Assembly: GCA_949825065.1 (NCBI GenBank)
Contig: OX463848.1
Location: forward strand, 30,137,549-30,201,548
Source of the DNA: Odontocerum albicorne
Lineage: Eukaryota; Arthropoda; Insecta; Trichoptera; Odontoceridae
DNA length: 64,000 nt
Direction: 5' to 3'
The notes below the pieces were generated by a model. That model was not told the DNA's origin. It saw only the letters and a program-made list of their open reading frames with translations, and did no database searches. Of the stretch, positions 33,401 to 41,990 are shown piece by piece; the first letter of the stretch is position 1; each line of letters begins with the position of its first letter. The position numbers and the translations under genes are program-made.

Positions 33401-36005
33401 ACATTATGAGGCCACTCAATACTTGGGCGTTTTGCTAGATTGTACCCTACATTTCAAACGGTACAAAAAACTATAAATAATATCCCTAGGAATATCACTG
33501 GGACGTCATGGGGAGCACAGCCATATAAATTAAGAGTATCAGCACTTGCATTTTGCTGGTCAGCAGCAGAAAATGCAGCCAGTCTGGCGTAGCTCCTCAT
33601 ATGTTAAGACAGATTGACATCGCTATGAACGAAAGGGGGAGGACAATAACAGGATGCTTAAAAGCAACAAAAGTGAAGAAAATCTACCAATGAATTATCA
33701 CCCCACTTAATATCCATAGAAATGTCTTCTGACACAGAAAGAACAAATCAAATTTAGGACCCAAGACACCCTTTGTATGGTCACTAGTCAGCAATATCGA
33801 GATTGAAATTCAGGAATAATTTTACAGAGAGAGTCCAAGAACTGACAATTCCTTTGGATAAGGGGCATTCTTTTAATTGGAAAGAAAGAAAACATCTATA
33901 GAGCTCAGAGAAAAGATGGCACTGGGAGATCAACTGCTTTGCCCTACTTGGAAAACCCTGAATAGACTCCAAATAGGAGTGACTAGATTTAAGGTGAACA
34001 TGCAGATATATGGTTTCTTGAACAAAAGTAACATTTAATGTGATTGTGGGGCTATACAGAACTCAGAACACATGCTAACTTGTTCAAACATCGGGACTAT
34101 ATGCTCGGGGCAAGACCTAATTAATGTGAATAACAGGATGATCTCCGACGCCTCTTACTGGTAACATGTGTAATCATTAACAAATGATAGACCAAATACA
34201 GAAATGAATGAATGACTGTTCGCATTTCTTCCTTGGTACAGTCCGACAGCATTGCTCTCATTTAAACTTGACTTATAATCACACTAAATAGTGAACCACC
34301 ATTTTGAGCACACAAAGACACATTGAGGTAGTAATCATAACAGAGCTGTATGTTATCAGTCAATCGCTGATTGGGAAAACACAAATGTCCTTTACTTTTT
34401 AACTTTCCCTCGTATATGAAACATGGTATAGTAAACATTTTTAAATATTTGATAGTTTTAAACACAAAACATTTTAGAGTGCATGCTCTAATTAAATGTG
34501 TACGACATTATAAAAATCTATTTAACTGATTATCTTCATTACACACTTCATTTTTCTTCTAATCCATTTGAAAATAAATATAAAGTACAAACCATGATTA
34601 TAGTGTATTTTGGTTAGAGTTTAATAAAGATTTTTAGTAATGTTTTATATATATATACATATATTTTGAGTGATAATTTCAATCGATGAATACAATACGA
34701 ATATTTATTTTGGAATACCATTTTTTCAAATAATTATTGCTTGATATTATAATGACTGGTGAAAGTAGGAAGTTAATCACACTATTGAAAGAAAATGGGT
34801 GAAACAAATTCAAATGAAATGTATGGACAAATATTAACTTCATGATTAACAAAATGGACGGATAGATAAATAATGAACAAGCTCAAATACTTACTGTAGA
34901 TGACAGTATCTCATGTGGACAGCATTGCAGAAGAAAACTCTTACAAACTGAGCTGTCAGAGAATTTCACTTGATATTTGTCCGTCGCCCCTGAAAGCATG
35001 CAATAAATCGTAATTTTAACAACATTACAAAATAAATTACTCAATCCTTGGTCAGTTGAAAGGGCTTCAATGGGATCCAGGAAACTTTTAGGGATTTGCA
35101 GGTAATTTCTCTAGCTTCCTCAGTCCACATCCACCAGTGAGAAATTAGCTTATAAAACAAAAAATGGTCTTAGAGTGCAAAGTAAACATACTAACCATTT
35201 AACTACAAGCACCCTCTATATTCACAAATCTCATAATCCTTCTGTAACTTCTTAACATATTCTTTCAAAAATTCATTCAATTGGCCCAACAAATTTTTTT
35301 CAAGACTCCCACTTACACTTTCATTATATTCTTTTGTTACTCATCCGTTCAACATGTCTAAACCACTTCAATGTGCTCTTTTTCAAACTAGTTAATACAT
35401 TAGTTTTAGCTCGCATTCATTCGTAATAAATATATTTATTAGGTTATACATTGAAACACCATATTCTTCTCAGTGAATGTATTCTCACTGCATGTAAGTA
35501 CAACAATTAACAAGTGTTTAGTTACTGTTGCACAGCCTTGGACGGGCTTTTCAGGCTAGTATGGTACATAAAAAGGTAGATGTAAATGAAAAGATTTTTC
35601 GTGTAAAATATATAATACTAGGCCTATGGGCTGAATATATTGTTAAATAGTGATCTACTTGACATGCCAAATTAATTATTTAAGAGTCAAGAGACGTTTC
35701 TCGTTGATAAGGGGACTTGTATTAATGCTGTAGATACTACTGATGAAGAAAAGGCAATCAAAAAATTGCTTGAAAATCAAGAATTGAAAAATATTTTCTT
35801 GATAACATATAACCTATATGAAAAGATATATATCAGAATTTGGTAACAATGATTTAAATTTCTCTCGCCCTTTGAGGCCGTAAAATGCGATATTTTGAAT
35901 AAATCGAAGCAGTATACAAAATTTATGTGATAAACAATACGTACCATTTCTCGCCGTTCCCATAAGCTGGTCAAGCATAGCTCGCATCTGTTCCTGTGCA
36001 GACAT
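15377..36005 (-). CDS. LUC7L: LUC7-like U1 snRNP-associated splicing factor (seven coding exons)
   Basis: Luc7-family proteins bind U1 snRNP and help select 5' splice sites in the nucleus. Seven coding exons join in phase: 36005-35945, 34989-34895, 27012-26914, 26378-26160, 25688-25476, 16242-16067 and 15458-15377. They give about 314 residues from MSAQEQMRAMLDQLMGTARN to THRRRD. In order: conserved N-terminal helix; first zinc finger (CKSFLLQCCPHEIL through H of KIHDLALRAD); coiled-coil segment (about residues 86-165); second zinc finger (CEVCSAYLGIHDNDRRLADH, then GGKLHLG); Arg/Glu-rich and RS-type tail ending RRRRSPSPTHRRRD. The human paralogue is 371 residues, so the RS tail is short. All junctions have GT donors and AG acceptors. 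Further alternative exons in the long introns cannot be excluded. Confidence 0.95.
16067..16242 (-). CDS. LUC7L: LUC7L coding exon 6
   Basis: 176 bases, acceptor TTATAACAG, donor GTTTGA. Encodes QKNMEARREERRKTLKGEES, a Gly-rich linker and the first RS residues (RHRSRSRDRKERSDR). The donor is weaker than consensus but keeps phase with exon 7. Confidence 0.9.
16380..16865 (+). mobile_element. LINE remnant (ORF2 C-terminus) in LUC7L intron 5
   Basis: With stops, the plus strand reads RRSLGRPR, LLHNMQQDLRRLGTG and KIIQEAKALQELS. This matches the end of many LINE ORF2 proteins (GRPR.RWLD.V..DLRRLG ... EAKALQGL). Strongly mutated and 5' truncated. Confidence 0.65.
17129..17260. repeat. imperfect tandem repeat, about 60-bp unit
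   Basis: Two diverged units beginning GTTCCG(C/G)GA(C/T)AT and containing ACATGGAGC(C/T)CATA, followed by the start of a third (GTTCCAAAAAAAACC). Confidence 0.6.
17316..20024 (-). mobile_element. piggyBac-like transposon, nearly intact
   Basis: 2,709 bp flanked by TTAA (17312-17315 and 20025-20028). Ends match imperfectly: CTCTTTCACTGCTGAGA on the left and CTCGTCCAGTGCTGAGA on the right. Sub-terminal sequence at the right end repeats GGACACGCC(G/A)CGCGTGTTCT twice (about 19949 and 19991). It carries one transposase gene with a single nonsense codon. It sits in LUC7L intron 5, 17 bp from a Tc1-like element. Confidence 0.93.
17887..19527 (-). pseudogene. piggyBac-like transposase with one in-frame TAG
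   Basis: The frame is continuous from MDRPSSSKRQ to CFQLYHKY, 546 codons with only one stop, TAG at 18610-18612 (codon 306). Landmarks: acidic N-terminus; SIDESLVLWRG (catalytic D230); after the stop, MDNFYNSVPL (D308); NNHMGGIDYHDQ (D411); C-terminal Cys-rich zinc module (RRRCRQC ... FFCPDC ... CFQLYH). All three Asp of the piggyBac triad are present. The stop falls two codons before D308, so a terminated product would lack two of them. Recent inactivation is the simplest reading. Confidence 0.93.
20202..22090 (+). pseudogene. Tc1-like (DD34E) transposase pseudogene, in two parts
   Basis: Part one (20202-20660): MSAAYA, stop, RYEAVFLCTHPKGPKMSYGA (helix-turn-helix region), frameshift, WVKRYSNVKNVDDLPDRG, then NWDNVIFSDEASFWAC with the first catalytic Asp. 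Part two (21578-22090): WYTRTNTHPADR, then in broken frames NNLNAAKMVKIYQRA, LLQEDNNPKH (second Asp) and DWPSQSPDANP (where the catalytic Glu follows in active copies). Several frameshifts and stops; inactive before or after the nested insertion. Confidence 0.85.
20665..21577 (-). mobile_element. piggyBac-like element nested in the Tc1-like element
   Basis: 913 bp between TTAA sites at 20661-20664 and 21578-21581. Ends read CC(C)TTTGT inwards on both sides. The minus strand encodes only the C-terminal part of a piggyBac transposase in broken frames: NSYILFNKYARKENMQ (about 21190) and a zinc module CMVCSNRK ... LYCNTCNRKPGLH ... CFEKYHN (about 20990-20880). It is 5'-deleted for the catalytic core, hence non-autonomous. 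Confidence 0.85.
22640..23225 (+). mobile_element. LINE ORF2 remnant (reverse transcriptase and downstream)
   Basis: Plus-strand fragments read GMCADDMVVFVLLENEDEL, the reverse transcriptase catalytic box with Cys in place of the usual Tyr/Phe, then LHESCEDQYLRVNVAKSKVI and, near 22920-23160, the downstream domain shared with 43740-46085. The stretch around 22965-23010 has an unoccupied TTAA exactly where the 43.8-kb relative is interrupted. Degenerate. Confidence 0.75.
23361..24648 (+). mobile_element. mariner element (61-kb family), dead copy
   Basis: 1,288 bp with ends TTGGGTGTACAAATAAGT / TTAGGTGTACAAATAAGT and TA at 23359-23360 and 24649-24650. In LUC7L intron 5. Its transposase starts at 23535 and has stops where the 61-kb copy has CAA (TAA, 24198-24200), TGG (TGA, near 24337 and 24460) and CGA (TGA, near 24398), plus a scrambled GAT run near 24487. 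Confidence 0.95.
23535..24571 (+). pseudogene. mariner transposase pseudogene
   Basis: Open for 221 codons from MSSFEPNKRH through TGDEKCIHYDNP (first catalytic Asp kept; the next-but-one Trp is Cys), then a TAA at 24198-24200. The downstream frame keeps LLHDNASPHVA (second Asp) and YSPDIAPSDY (third Asp) but has at least three more nonsense codons. WVPYEL of the sister copy is degraded to WDSYEL. Very similar to the intact gene at 61443-62480. Confidence 0.93.
24862..25031. mobile_element. hAT-type MITE
   Basis: 170 bp with a perfect 8-bp duplication CTTTATAT at 24854-24861 and 25032-25039. Termini CATCGTTTCTAAACTTGTGGG and (inverted) CATTGTTTCTCAACCTTTT are hAT-like. No coding capacity. 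Confidence 0.88.
25476..25688 (-). CDS. LUC7L: LUC7L coding exon 5
   Basis: 213 bases, phase 0 at both ends, donor GTAAGG. Encodes the end of the coiled coil, the family signature YRNSMPASSYQQQKLRVCEV and the second zinc finger. Confidence 0.96.
25965..26105 (+). repeat. SINE body and tail, copy F (degenerate)
   Basis: Contains GCTTATTTACAACATTTCTG, GGTTGATTGGAAGAAAATACC and AAAACCATCAGGTTATACTG, the shared 3' tail of this window's SINE family, with an A/T-rich end. The tRNA head is not recognisable. Lies 55 bp from LUC7L exon 4. Confidence 0.65.
26160..26378 (-). CDS. LUC7L: LUC7L coding exon 4
   Basis: 219 bases, phase 0 at both ends, donor GTACAT. Encodes the coiled-coil part from ATEHLQAFIGDCDRRTQAAK to EESMRLMEE. 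Confidence 0.95.
26914..27012 (-). CDS. LUC7L: LUC7L coding exon 3
   Basis: 99 bases, acceptor TTTTGCAG, donor GTGAGT, phase 0 at both ends. Encodes RMDLGECPKIHDLALRADYE and following residues to YFYDID. Confidence 0.95.
27769..28104. repeat. 84-bp minisatellite, four copies
   Basis: Four head-to-tail units of exactly 84 bp (27769, 27853, 27937, 28021), differing at a few positions each. A unit contains ACATGACAATTTCAATGATC and CTTGTGTACTATAAAATTAT. In LUC7L intron 2. The unit length is divisible by three, so one minus-strand frame stays open through the array; I do not regard it as coding. Confidence 0.95.
28940..29145 (+). repeat. tRNA-derived SINE, copy D
   Basis: A-box-like TGGCCTAGATGATAAGA and B-box-like GAGATTTGATTCCC give a tRNA head. 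Then GTCTGGTATTCACTTCAGGC, AACAACTTTCTGTAGGTTAG and CCATAAAACCACCAGATCGT, ending near TAATACAATACAATAATC. The most complete copy in the window. Confidence 0.85.
29772..31024 (+). mobile_element. mariner element (61-kb family), dead copy
   Basis: 1,253 bp, ends TCAGGTGTACAAATAAG / TTAGGTGTACAAATAAGT, TA at 29770-29771 and 31025-31026. In LUC7L intron 2. Confidence 0.95.
29946..30947 (+). pseudogene. mariner transposase pseudogene
   Basis: Sister of the intact 61-kb gene. The start region MSSFEP is followed by an insertion and rearrangement (ATTTGCGGGGACAAAGCG) that shifts the frame. A TAA at 30259-30261 replaces CAA, a TAG near 30826 replaces TCG after HLFR, a TAA replaces a Gln codon near 30847, and about 36 bases are missing before the final motif. 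One codon (Tyr) is missing in VVYELL. Catalytic motifs TGDEKWIHYD, LLHDNARPH and PDIAPSDFHLF are all kept. Confidence 0.93.
31027..32570. other. AT-rich intronic stretch (LUC7L intron 2)
   Basis: No gene, tRNA or classifiable repeat recognised. Confidence 0.5.
32580..32830 (-). mobile_element. mariner transposase fragment
   Basis: The minus strand, with substitutions, reads ILLQGWAQPHTANKRTQ, LGFEMFDHQPL, then a corrupted catalytic segment and FNLNEEVIEAGG. This corresponds to the second and third Asp region of mariner transposases (LLHDNARPHTA ... YSPDLAPSDFHLF ... DEEVIEAV). Both Asp positions are lost. No termini seen. Confidence 0.7.
33150..33250. repeat. short direct repeat pair
   Basis: CTTATCTGAACACTTCAACG-type sequence of about 33 bp (through GCAGAGAGATAGA) appears twice, at about 33152 and 33214. 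Confidence 0.75.
33395..34140 (+). mobile_element. Jockey-type LINE remnant
   Basis: Plus-strand fragments in several frames: QYLGVLLDCTLHFKRYKK, SLGRHGEHSHIN, ASALAFCWSAAENAASLA, then near 34040 a degraded CDCGA-like end (FNVIVGLYRTQNTC). These follow the order of the segment after reverse transcriptase in Jockey-like elements (YLGV.LD..L.F..H ... SWGA ... CDCGA). Heavily mutated. In LUC7L intron 2. Confidence 0.7.
34895..34989 (-). CDS. LUC7L: LUC7L coding exon 2
   Basis: 95 bases between a TTTCAG acceptor and a GTAAGT donor. Encodes ATDKYQVKFSDSSVCKSF and the start of the first zinc finger, ending CCPHEILSST. Confidence 0.95.
35040..35420 (-). mobile_element. LINE ORF2 C-terminal remnant
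   Basis: Minus strand reads KSTLKWFRHVERMSNKRI, then a diverged segment. The motif (LL.WFGHVERM...R..KRIY) is the same LINE domain seen at 45.8 kb. In LUC7L intron 1. Confidence 0.65.
35945..36005 (-). CDS. LUC7L: LUC7L coding exon 1
   Basis: Encodes the start MSAQEQMRAMLDQLMGTARN plus one base of a Gly codon, followed by donor GTACGT. The ATG (36003-36005 on minus) matches the family N-terminus exactly. Confidence 0.95.
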
Positions 36006-36680
36006 GGTTTATAGTTCTCGTCAAGTTAAAAACTATAAAAATAAGTAGTCTTAATCTATTTCAGGTCTAAATCAGCTTCAATTGATTATTTCCAATCGAA
36101 GCTTATTTTCTTAGTGCGACGAAAACGTCACCGTGTTCGATGTATCCCCAGTACAACATGGCGGAGGGTTGTCTATGATGTATTTTATGTACACTAAAAT
36201 CTTGATTATACTTCAGTTTTTTTTTAATAACGGAATCAAATTTGTATTAGGTCTAAAACGTAAAACTGCTTCATTAGTTAGATTCAGGTGCCATCTCATA
36301 TTTTGAGCAAATTATATTTAATGCTCTCACTTTTAAACAGGGAATATGAATGTAGATTCAACTGCATTATATACATAAATATATATACGCACATGCACGC
36401 ACGCACCCACACATATATATTAAAAAATATATATTATAATAAGACAGTGAAACTAATTTATTAAATCAGGTAATTGGATTTTTTATTAACTTTGATTCCT
36501 GGTAGTAATTTTTAAAATTATATTGGATTACACTGAATGTACAATTTCAATAATTTACATAAAGAAAATATTATTTCTAGAAAAGGCGAGTAGCCAAAAA
36601 ATGTATGTGGTTTTAGAAAACTATTTACAATTATAAAAAAGGTTTTACTGTAGTATTTCTACCATAGACTATAAAAGTTG

Positions 36681-37082
36681 TCAGTTCCTATTTAGACTAC
36701 AGAAAATGGTATAAAAAATTAACGTTGTACGAGTTTCCGATATCCGAGGGTTTCTGTGATGGTTTCGTGTAGTAGAGATTTGCGGAAACATCGCAGAAAG
36801 TTCATCCACAGTCAATCTGCGATCGTCACGGAGCGCATTTTCGATTTTTTCCACAATTTCGTCAGTCACAATTGAAGGTCTTCCGCTCCTCTGATCATCA
36901 TGCACAGACGTACGACCGTTTTTAAACTCGCGACACCAATTGTACACACTCGTACGATTCATAGATTTATCACCATATGCAGTTTTCACCTCATTATAAA
37001 CCTCAACCGGAGGTTTTCCCTTCCAAACGAGATAACGGATGACGCCGCGTATTTCGCACTTGGCGGGAGATTGGATTGACAT
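36681..37082 (-). pseudogene. mariner transposase N-terminal fragment
   Basis: 133 codons from MSIQSPAKCEIRGVIRYLVW through GDKSMNRTSVYNWCREFKNG and TSVHDDQRSGRPSIVTDEIV to ELSAMFPQIS, then out of frame. This is the double helix-turn-helix DNA-binding half of a mariner transposase of yet another lineage; the catalytic half is absent. I could not find terminal repeats. About 680 bp upstream of the LUC7L start codon. Confidence 0.8.
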
Positions 37083-37559
37083 TTTTCACGAAACGTGTTG
37101 TCGCGTCGACACTTCTCAACGTACTGACCTCGAACCGGTCTCGTTGCGGAGGGGAAGGGTCAGGCTACACGGAAGTGTAGCCAACATGTCGAAAATAAAA
37201 TCCATCCAGTCGTGAGAGCCTCAGTACACTTACTTTCTGTATACAACGTTTTTCTCACGCGGTCAGTTAACGTATTTTATTGTAAATATGAAATGTATCA
37301 AGATTTACTGGACTTTTGTGTATACAGATCGATGAAGTATAGATGTTAGCAATAAAATAGAATGGACTGCACCATTTATTAAGTATTATAAGATTTTAAA
37401 AAATAAAACAGAGTTAAAGGTTTAATAGGACTTAGAAAAAATTTGATAAATGTTATTCCTGATAAAATAGTGTTAATAATGGTCAAGAGATAGGGTTTTT
37501 GTTAAAATATATTTCTAATTAATATAATACAATCCTGGACTGTGCCTTAAAACTTTTGT

Positions 37560-37910
37560 AACACGTCTCTCTAAATGCAAATTTAAGGAAGCTCTGCACA
37601 AACTGTGTCTAAGAATATTTACAAGTTGAGTTATATTTCAGTTACATACTTATCATCAAGCCGTGTCCCTTGTGTAGCATATTTTAAGTCGCGCAGACAT
37701 GAATCTACATATTAATTAAACAACCAAGGTGACATCACAGATTCTTGCTTTTGTCTTTCGTAATTCCGAACCACTCAGTGAGTTCTCCATTTACTCTTAC
37801 ACATACACTACCGTCCTCATATAATTGCACTAGTAATTTATTAATTCACACCACGCTCTTGTAATACTTCCCACAAAGTCTCCTTCATAAATATTATTTG
37901 TATTGACTTG
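37560..37910 (-). mobile_element. LINE reverse transcriptase remnant
   Basis: Minus strand in mixed frames: KETLWEVLQERGVN, CMCKSKWRTH, then ESVMSPWLFN*YVDSCLRDL and GTRLDDKYV. It matches the RT segment ending QGCVMSPWLFNIYMDGCLR of non-LTR elements, upstream of the YADD box. Confidence 0.75.
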
Positions 37911-38262
37911 GCCTGTCTTAAGTTTGAATTTTCTGAATCACATCCAATCATATGCATTTATTGTTTTCTTCTTGAATAATGGCCGTGAACTCCTATATAT
38001 GGAGTATACGCCAGTGTCAAGTGATGATTTGTTGTTCGAGCTTGATACAACTTCTATCAAGTAACTAAAGAGGAATTTCAATTTTTTTCAGCATGAGATA
38101 AAGAATTTATTGAAATGGTTTTTTAAATTATTTATTTTTTTAAATTTGTAAATGGAGCACTAGTTCAATATGTTGGGATTTGACGTTTTTAATATTTTTA
38201 TTGTGATCAGTCCTGATTCACAAAAATCCCAGTAAGTTTGGTGTTCCAGAGAAAATCCTATA

Positions 38263-38404
38263 GCGGTGCTGTGCTACTCAAACTTTCTCATGGGGTGAAC
38301 CAGTATATATCTTTCAGTGTCATCTAGGGACCAGCTCCATTTGATTATACATCATTATCATTTAAACCTCACCAGTTCGTGGAGAACCATTTGAGTAGCA
38401 CTGC
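38263..38404. mobile_element. hAT-like MITE (probable)
   Basis: About 142 bp with imperfect inverted ends, both containing GTGCTACTCAAA followed by TTCTC. CCTATA lies immediately outside each end (38257-38262, 38405-38410), a 6-base remnant of what would be an 8-bp duplication. Confidence 0.55.
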
Positions 38405-38410
38405 CCTATA

Positions 38411-41400
38411 TAGTGTGCCACATATTGCATGTCCTGGCTAGAATGTGATTCCCATCAAACTAAAAGCGCACTTTTAACATTAATTCTGCATAACTGTTTG
38501 GCCACTGAATGTGTAATATTTTACAGTTAACTGTTTGAATGGGATATGGTGCACTCCTCTCAGAATGTATGAATTTTACGGCATTCAAAATGTTAGTAGG
38601 TTATCCCTAGATGCGATATTGTACTCGTATAAGGTTACAGCTGAAGATGTAATAGAGCTGGATAGCCATGCACAACCTCTTTCCAATGAAGGTTGACTAA
38701 AGATCTAAGTGAGGAGGAGAAAGAGAGCAACAAAAATTATGAGTTTTCACTAAAACCTATAAAACAAAAATCTACAACTATGAAGATGAACTCTTCAATT
38801 AACCACAACAGGGGGTGAAGTGCTAATGTGAAAAAAAAACTATAGTGGCATTCATTGGCCCGTTTTTAATTTTTTTTTTCAGAAATATTCCTGGAAAAGT
38901 AGGAACAAATAAAAAAATTCAATTATATTTTACATATTTGAAACAATTTTACATATGTAATTGAATTGTGCATTAATTCCTCAACTAAATAAACCAATAT
39001 TTTATTACATGTCTATTTTTAGTGGAACCTGGAACTTAACACATTGAGTTACATAATATGTATCTTTATGCAGATATTTTTGTTGGTTCTTTTTGGTACA
39101 TCACCCTTTTACCTGTATTTATGATAAGAGTTTTCCTTTGAATCTGATTATAGAAAATTGGTTTTGAAATAAATTATTAAACCACATTGTTTTAAAATAG
39201 TGTATTTTTGAAATCACAATATTTGCAAATTTATAGATCAAAATACATATTATGTACACATTCATTATTACATTCCATATAATGGGATATGAGAGTGGCA
39301 CTATTATAAAACAAAAATATGTTAATAAGGTCCATATTCTGAAGTAACCATCAAGACTGATTGAGAGTTGCAGTCCAATTCACTTTTTAATTTTATTTCA
39401 AAGACAAGACATTGAACATGCTGTTATGTTAACACTATGTTTCTAATAAATGGCAAGTATCAAGATTTTATTTTAAAATACCAACACAGTGACCTTCAAG
39501 AGCTTCTAAAGTTGAGATATGCTACAGTGATAGAAGCAGTCTGAGTGATAAGTAAACAAAAGTGGAGGAATAAATTTGTAATGTAAATTCATCATCAACA
39601 TAATTCATGTTAGATTTCCACTCTATAAATAAAAATTACCATACTTTTGATATGATCTACATACATATGGTTTTTGTTTCTATTTAAAAATAAGAACTTG
39701 AATCAAAACATAAATTATGGATAAAAATGATCTAATGCAAAAATAATTTCATTTGAGTATGAGAAAAATTGCTAATAATAGTAGTATTTATACACAGGAA
39801 AGCGTTTACAGATACGAAATTTTATAATGAATTTTAACTTATATTACAAAGTTGTTGAGAATACATACTTCACTCGTATAGAATTTGAAATTATGTGTGG
39901 AAGAAATGTATCCCTGGAATTAATAGAGCCTGACTAAAGATAAAAGTCCTATGAAGCAAAGCAAGAAGATCATAGTTTCAGATTGAATTATTATGTTTCC
40001 TAAACTTGACTTGGAAATTTTGATGCGGTGTGAGCAGTAGTATGATTGCCGGGATATTGAATTTGACTGTTTTCAAGGGATGCCAAGTTAAAAAAGAATT
40101 GATTTCACAACTAATGGCTTGTTTATTATGGTTTATGAGTTACTCAAAGTAGAATCTGCTGAAGGGAAGCTAAAACCTTAAATTACTTCCTTCACATACA
40201 AAATTAAGATCGGGTACAATTGATATGACTGTAAAAGAATCTCTTCTTACAAACAGTGACTTCTTACTGTAAGGCTCCTTCAGCCAGCTATGGTTGTATA
40301 TTCCTTCATTAAATAAGTTTCTAGTTATAGTAAATGGCGATTTATGGTTGATACATCAATATTTTCAAAATAAATTTTGTTGAATAGTTTAGATCATGTG
40401 TTTGTCTTGACAAATAATAACAAGTTCATTTGTTCATATGAAAAGACTAAAATTTCATATAATTGTTAGGTAACTTAACAATACTTATAGAAAGCTTGGT
40501 CTTTTTTCATAATTATGTGTTTATTTTCAATATTTATTGAAATCAATGTATAACATTGTAAAAATGAAAGCATGTTTTGGGCAAAAGACATGTAAACAGA
40601 AATCAAAAGCTTTTTATTGTATAATTTAAACTTATTGAAATATACAGATTTTACAAAAAGTGCAATTGTTATTTTAAAAGAAAATTGAAGTACTTCTTAT
40701 AATATTTTGTGCAAACTTTAATCCCGAATGTTTGATCCCATTTCCCATATTCTAGAATTATAAAAAATACAAAGATCAAATTGGCATTGTGATAATTATT
40801 TAAACAAAAACACTATTATTTATGACATATATTTTTTAATTCACACCAGATTGCATTTAATTAATATCATAATACTGCAATGTGAGCATTTTAATAATGG
40901 TTTCGGCATTAAGTAATATTATTGAAAGAAAATCAAGTAACACAAACCTTCACTTATTTTTATCTGTATATTTTTACTTGTTTATTAGTTGAAAAATGAA
41001 TAATTATTAATGAAAACATACTAAAACCATTTGCCAACATCAATGATGTGAAACAACTTGAATTTTTTAAATGTCTATACATTTTTTATCTATAGTAGAG
41101 GCACAAAGTATGATTTATAATATTAGATCTAAATATAAATTAGAAAGTGTTGATAAGAAAATTAGGAAAGAAAATCATGACTATGATTTATTTTGAAATG
41201 AAGCATGTAAATGAACTATGTTAATACATGTATACCTTGATAATGCAATTAAAGCTATTTAATTTTTTCACAAACAATAATTAAAACATTTTACGAAATC
41301 CGTAAAAGTACTATAATAAAAAAATAGTTATTGGAGCAATATGTTGATCAAAGCTCAACAAGCTATGGACAAATCATTATTAATAAAACCTTTAAAATGA

Positions 41401-41480
41401 GTTGTTTGCAACACATTTTCTCTTATCATCTCTCAGTACAAAGTTCTATAGAAGAGAATCATGTTTTACTATATTTACTA
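38411..41480. other. AT-rich intergenic stretch
   Basis: Long open intergenic region between nudE (3' end at 47964) and LUC7L (5' end at 36005). No gene or repeat recognised apart from entries listed. Confidence 0.5.
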
Positions 41481-41494
41481 TATTGCTCTGCGCA

Positions 41495-41755
41495 CTTTCA
41501 TTGCACATACTAACATTATTTTCTGTTTCAAAGCATCGCAATCATAAAACATTTCAATAAGTTTATAAGTGTGAATTCTTTTGTTGTGTCCACGATCTTC
41601 ATAAACATGGCCTTGGAAGCAATTCTTGAACTTGTATATCAAGTATTTCTGTAAATCCTGAACTGGGATTTATCTGGATGGTCTGATTTCTTTTTTCTTT
41701 ATTACCACCATAATTATTATTCGGTATTAAAATATTAATTGTAATAATCAACATA
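41495..41755 (-). other. exon-like open stretch, unrecognised
   Basis: Two overlapping minus-strand frames have coding-like composition. One reads QKYLIYKFKNCFQGHVYEDR and on to ALKQKIMLVCAMKV (stop near 41497). The other is a 51-codon ATG frame starting near 41752 and ending ELLPRPCL. I do not recognise either. It may be an old exon, a repeat fragment or part of the nudE 3' region. Confidence 0.3.
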
Positions 41756-41814
41756 TTCTTATGTATAATAAATAAAGTTTGAATTGGCGATCTCCATCAT
41801 TCTGTTTATTATAT

Positions 41815-41990
41815 ACAGTTTCATTGTACAATTTGACGGGCTTATTGCCATATGACAACTTCGTCGAATCAGACACTAGAAGGATGAACGACCTTATGTG
41901 AAAAACCAGATTGGAGTTGAACCAAAAACTTTCGGGTTGGAAGTTTTTACCAACTAAAACTATTACGAAGGTCGTAATTATTACGACAAA
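41815..41990 (-). repeat. tRNA-derived SINE, copy E (inverted)
   Basis: On the minus strand: A-box-like TAGTTTTAGTTGGTAAAAAC, B-box-like GGTTCAACTCC, body CAATCTGGTTTTTCACATAA and tail ending GCAATAAGCCCGTCAAATTG, then TACAATGAAACTG. Same family as copies A-D. Confidence 0.8.

Noticed and set aside
36160..36210. Short plus-strand ATGGCGGAGGGTTGTCTATG as a divergent gene start upstream of LUC7L
   Set aside because: The frame stops after five codons (MAEGCL then stop) and no splice donor or continuation is evident; more likely the LUC7L 5' UTR or promoter.
36360..36430. CA/TA-rich alternation as a possible regulatory or CRISPR-like repeat
   Set aside because: It is a short mixed microsatellite with no unique spacers; CRISPR is not expected in an animal genome.
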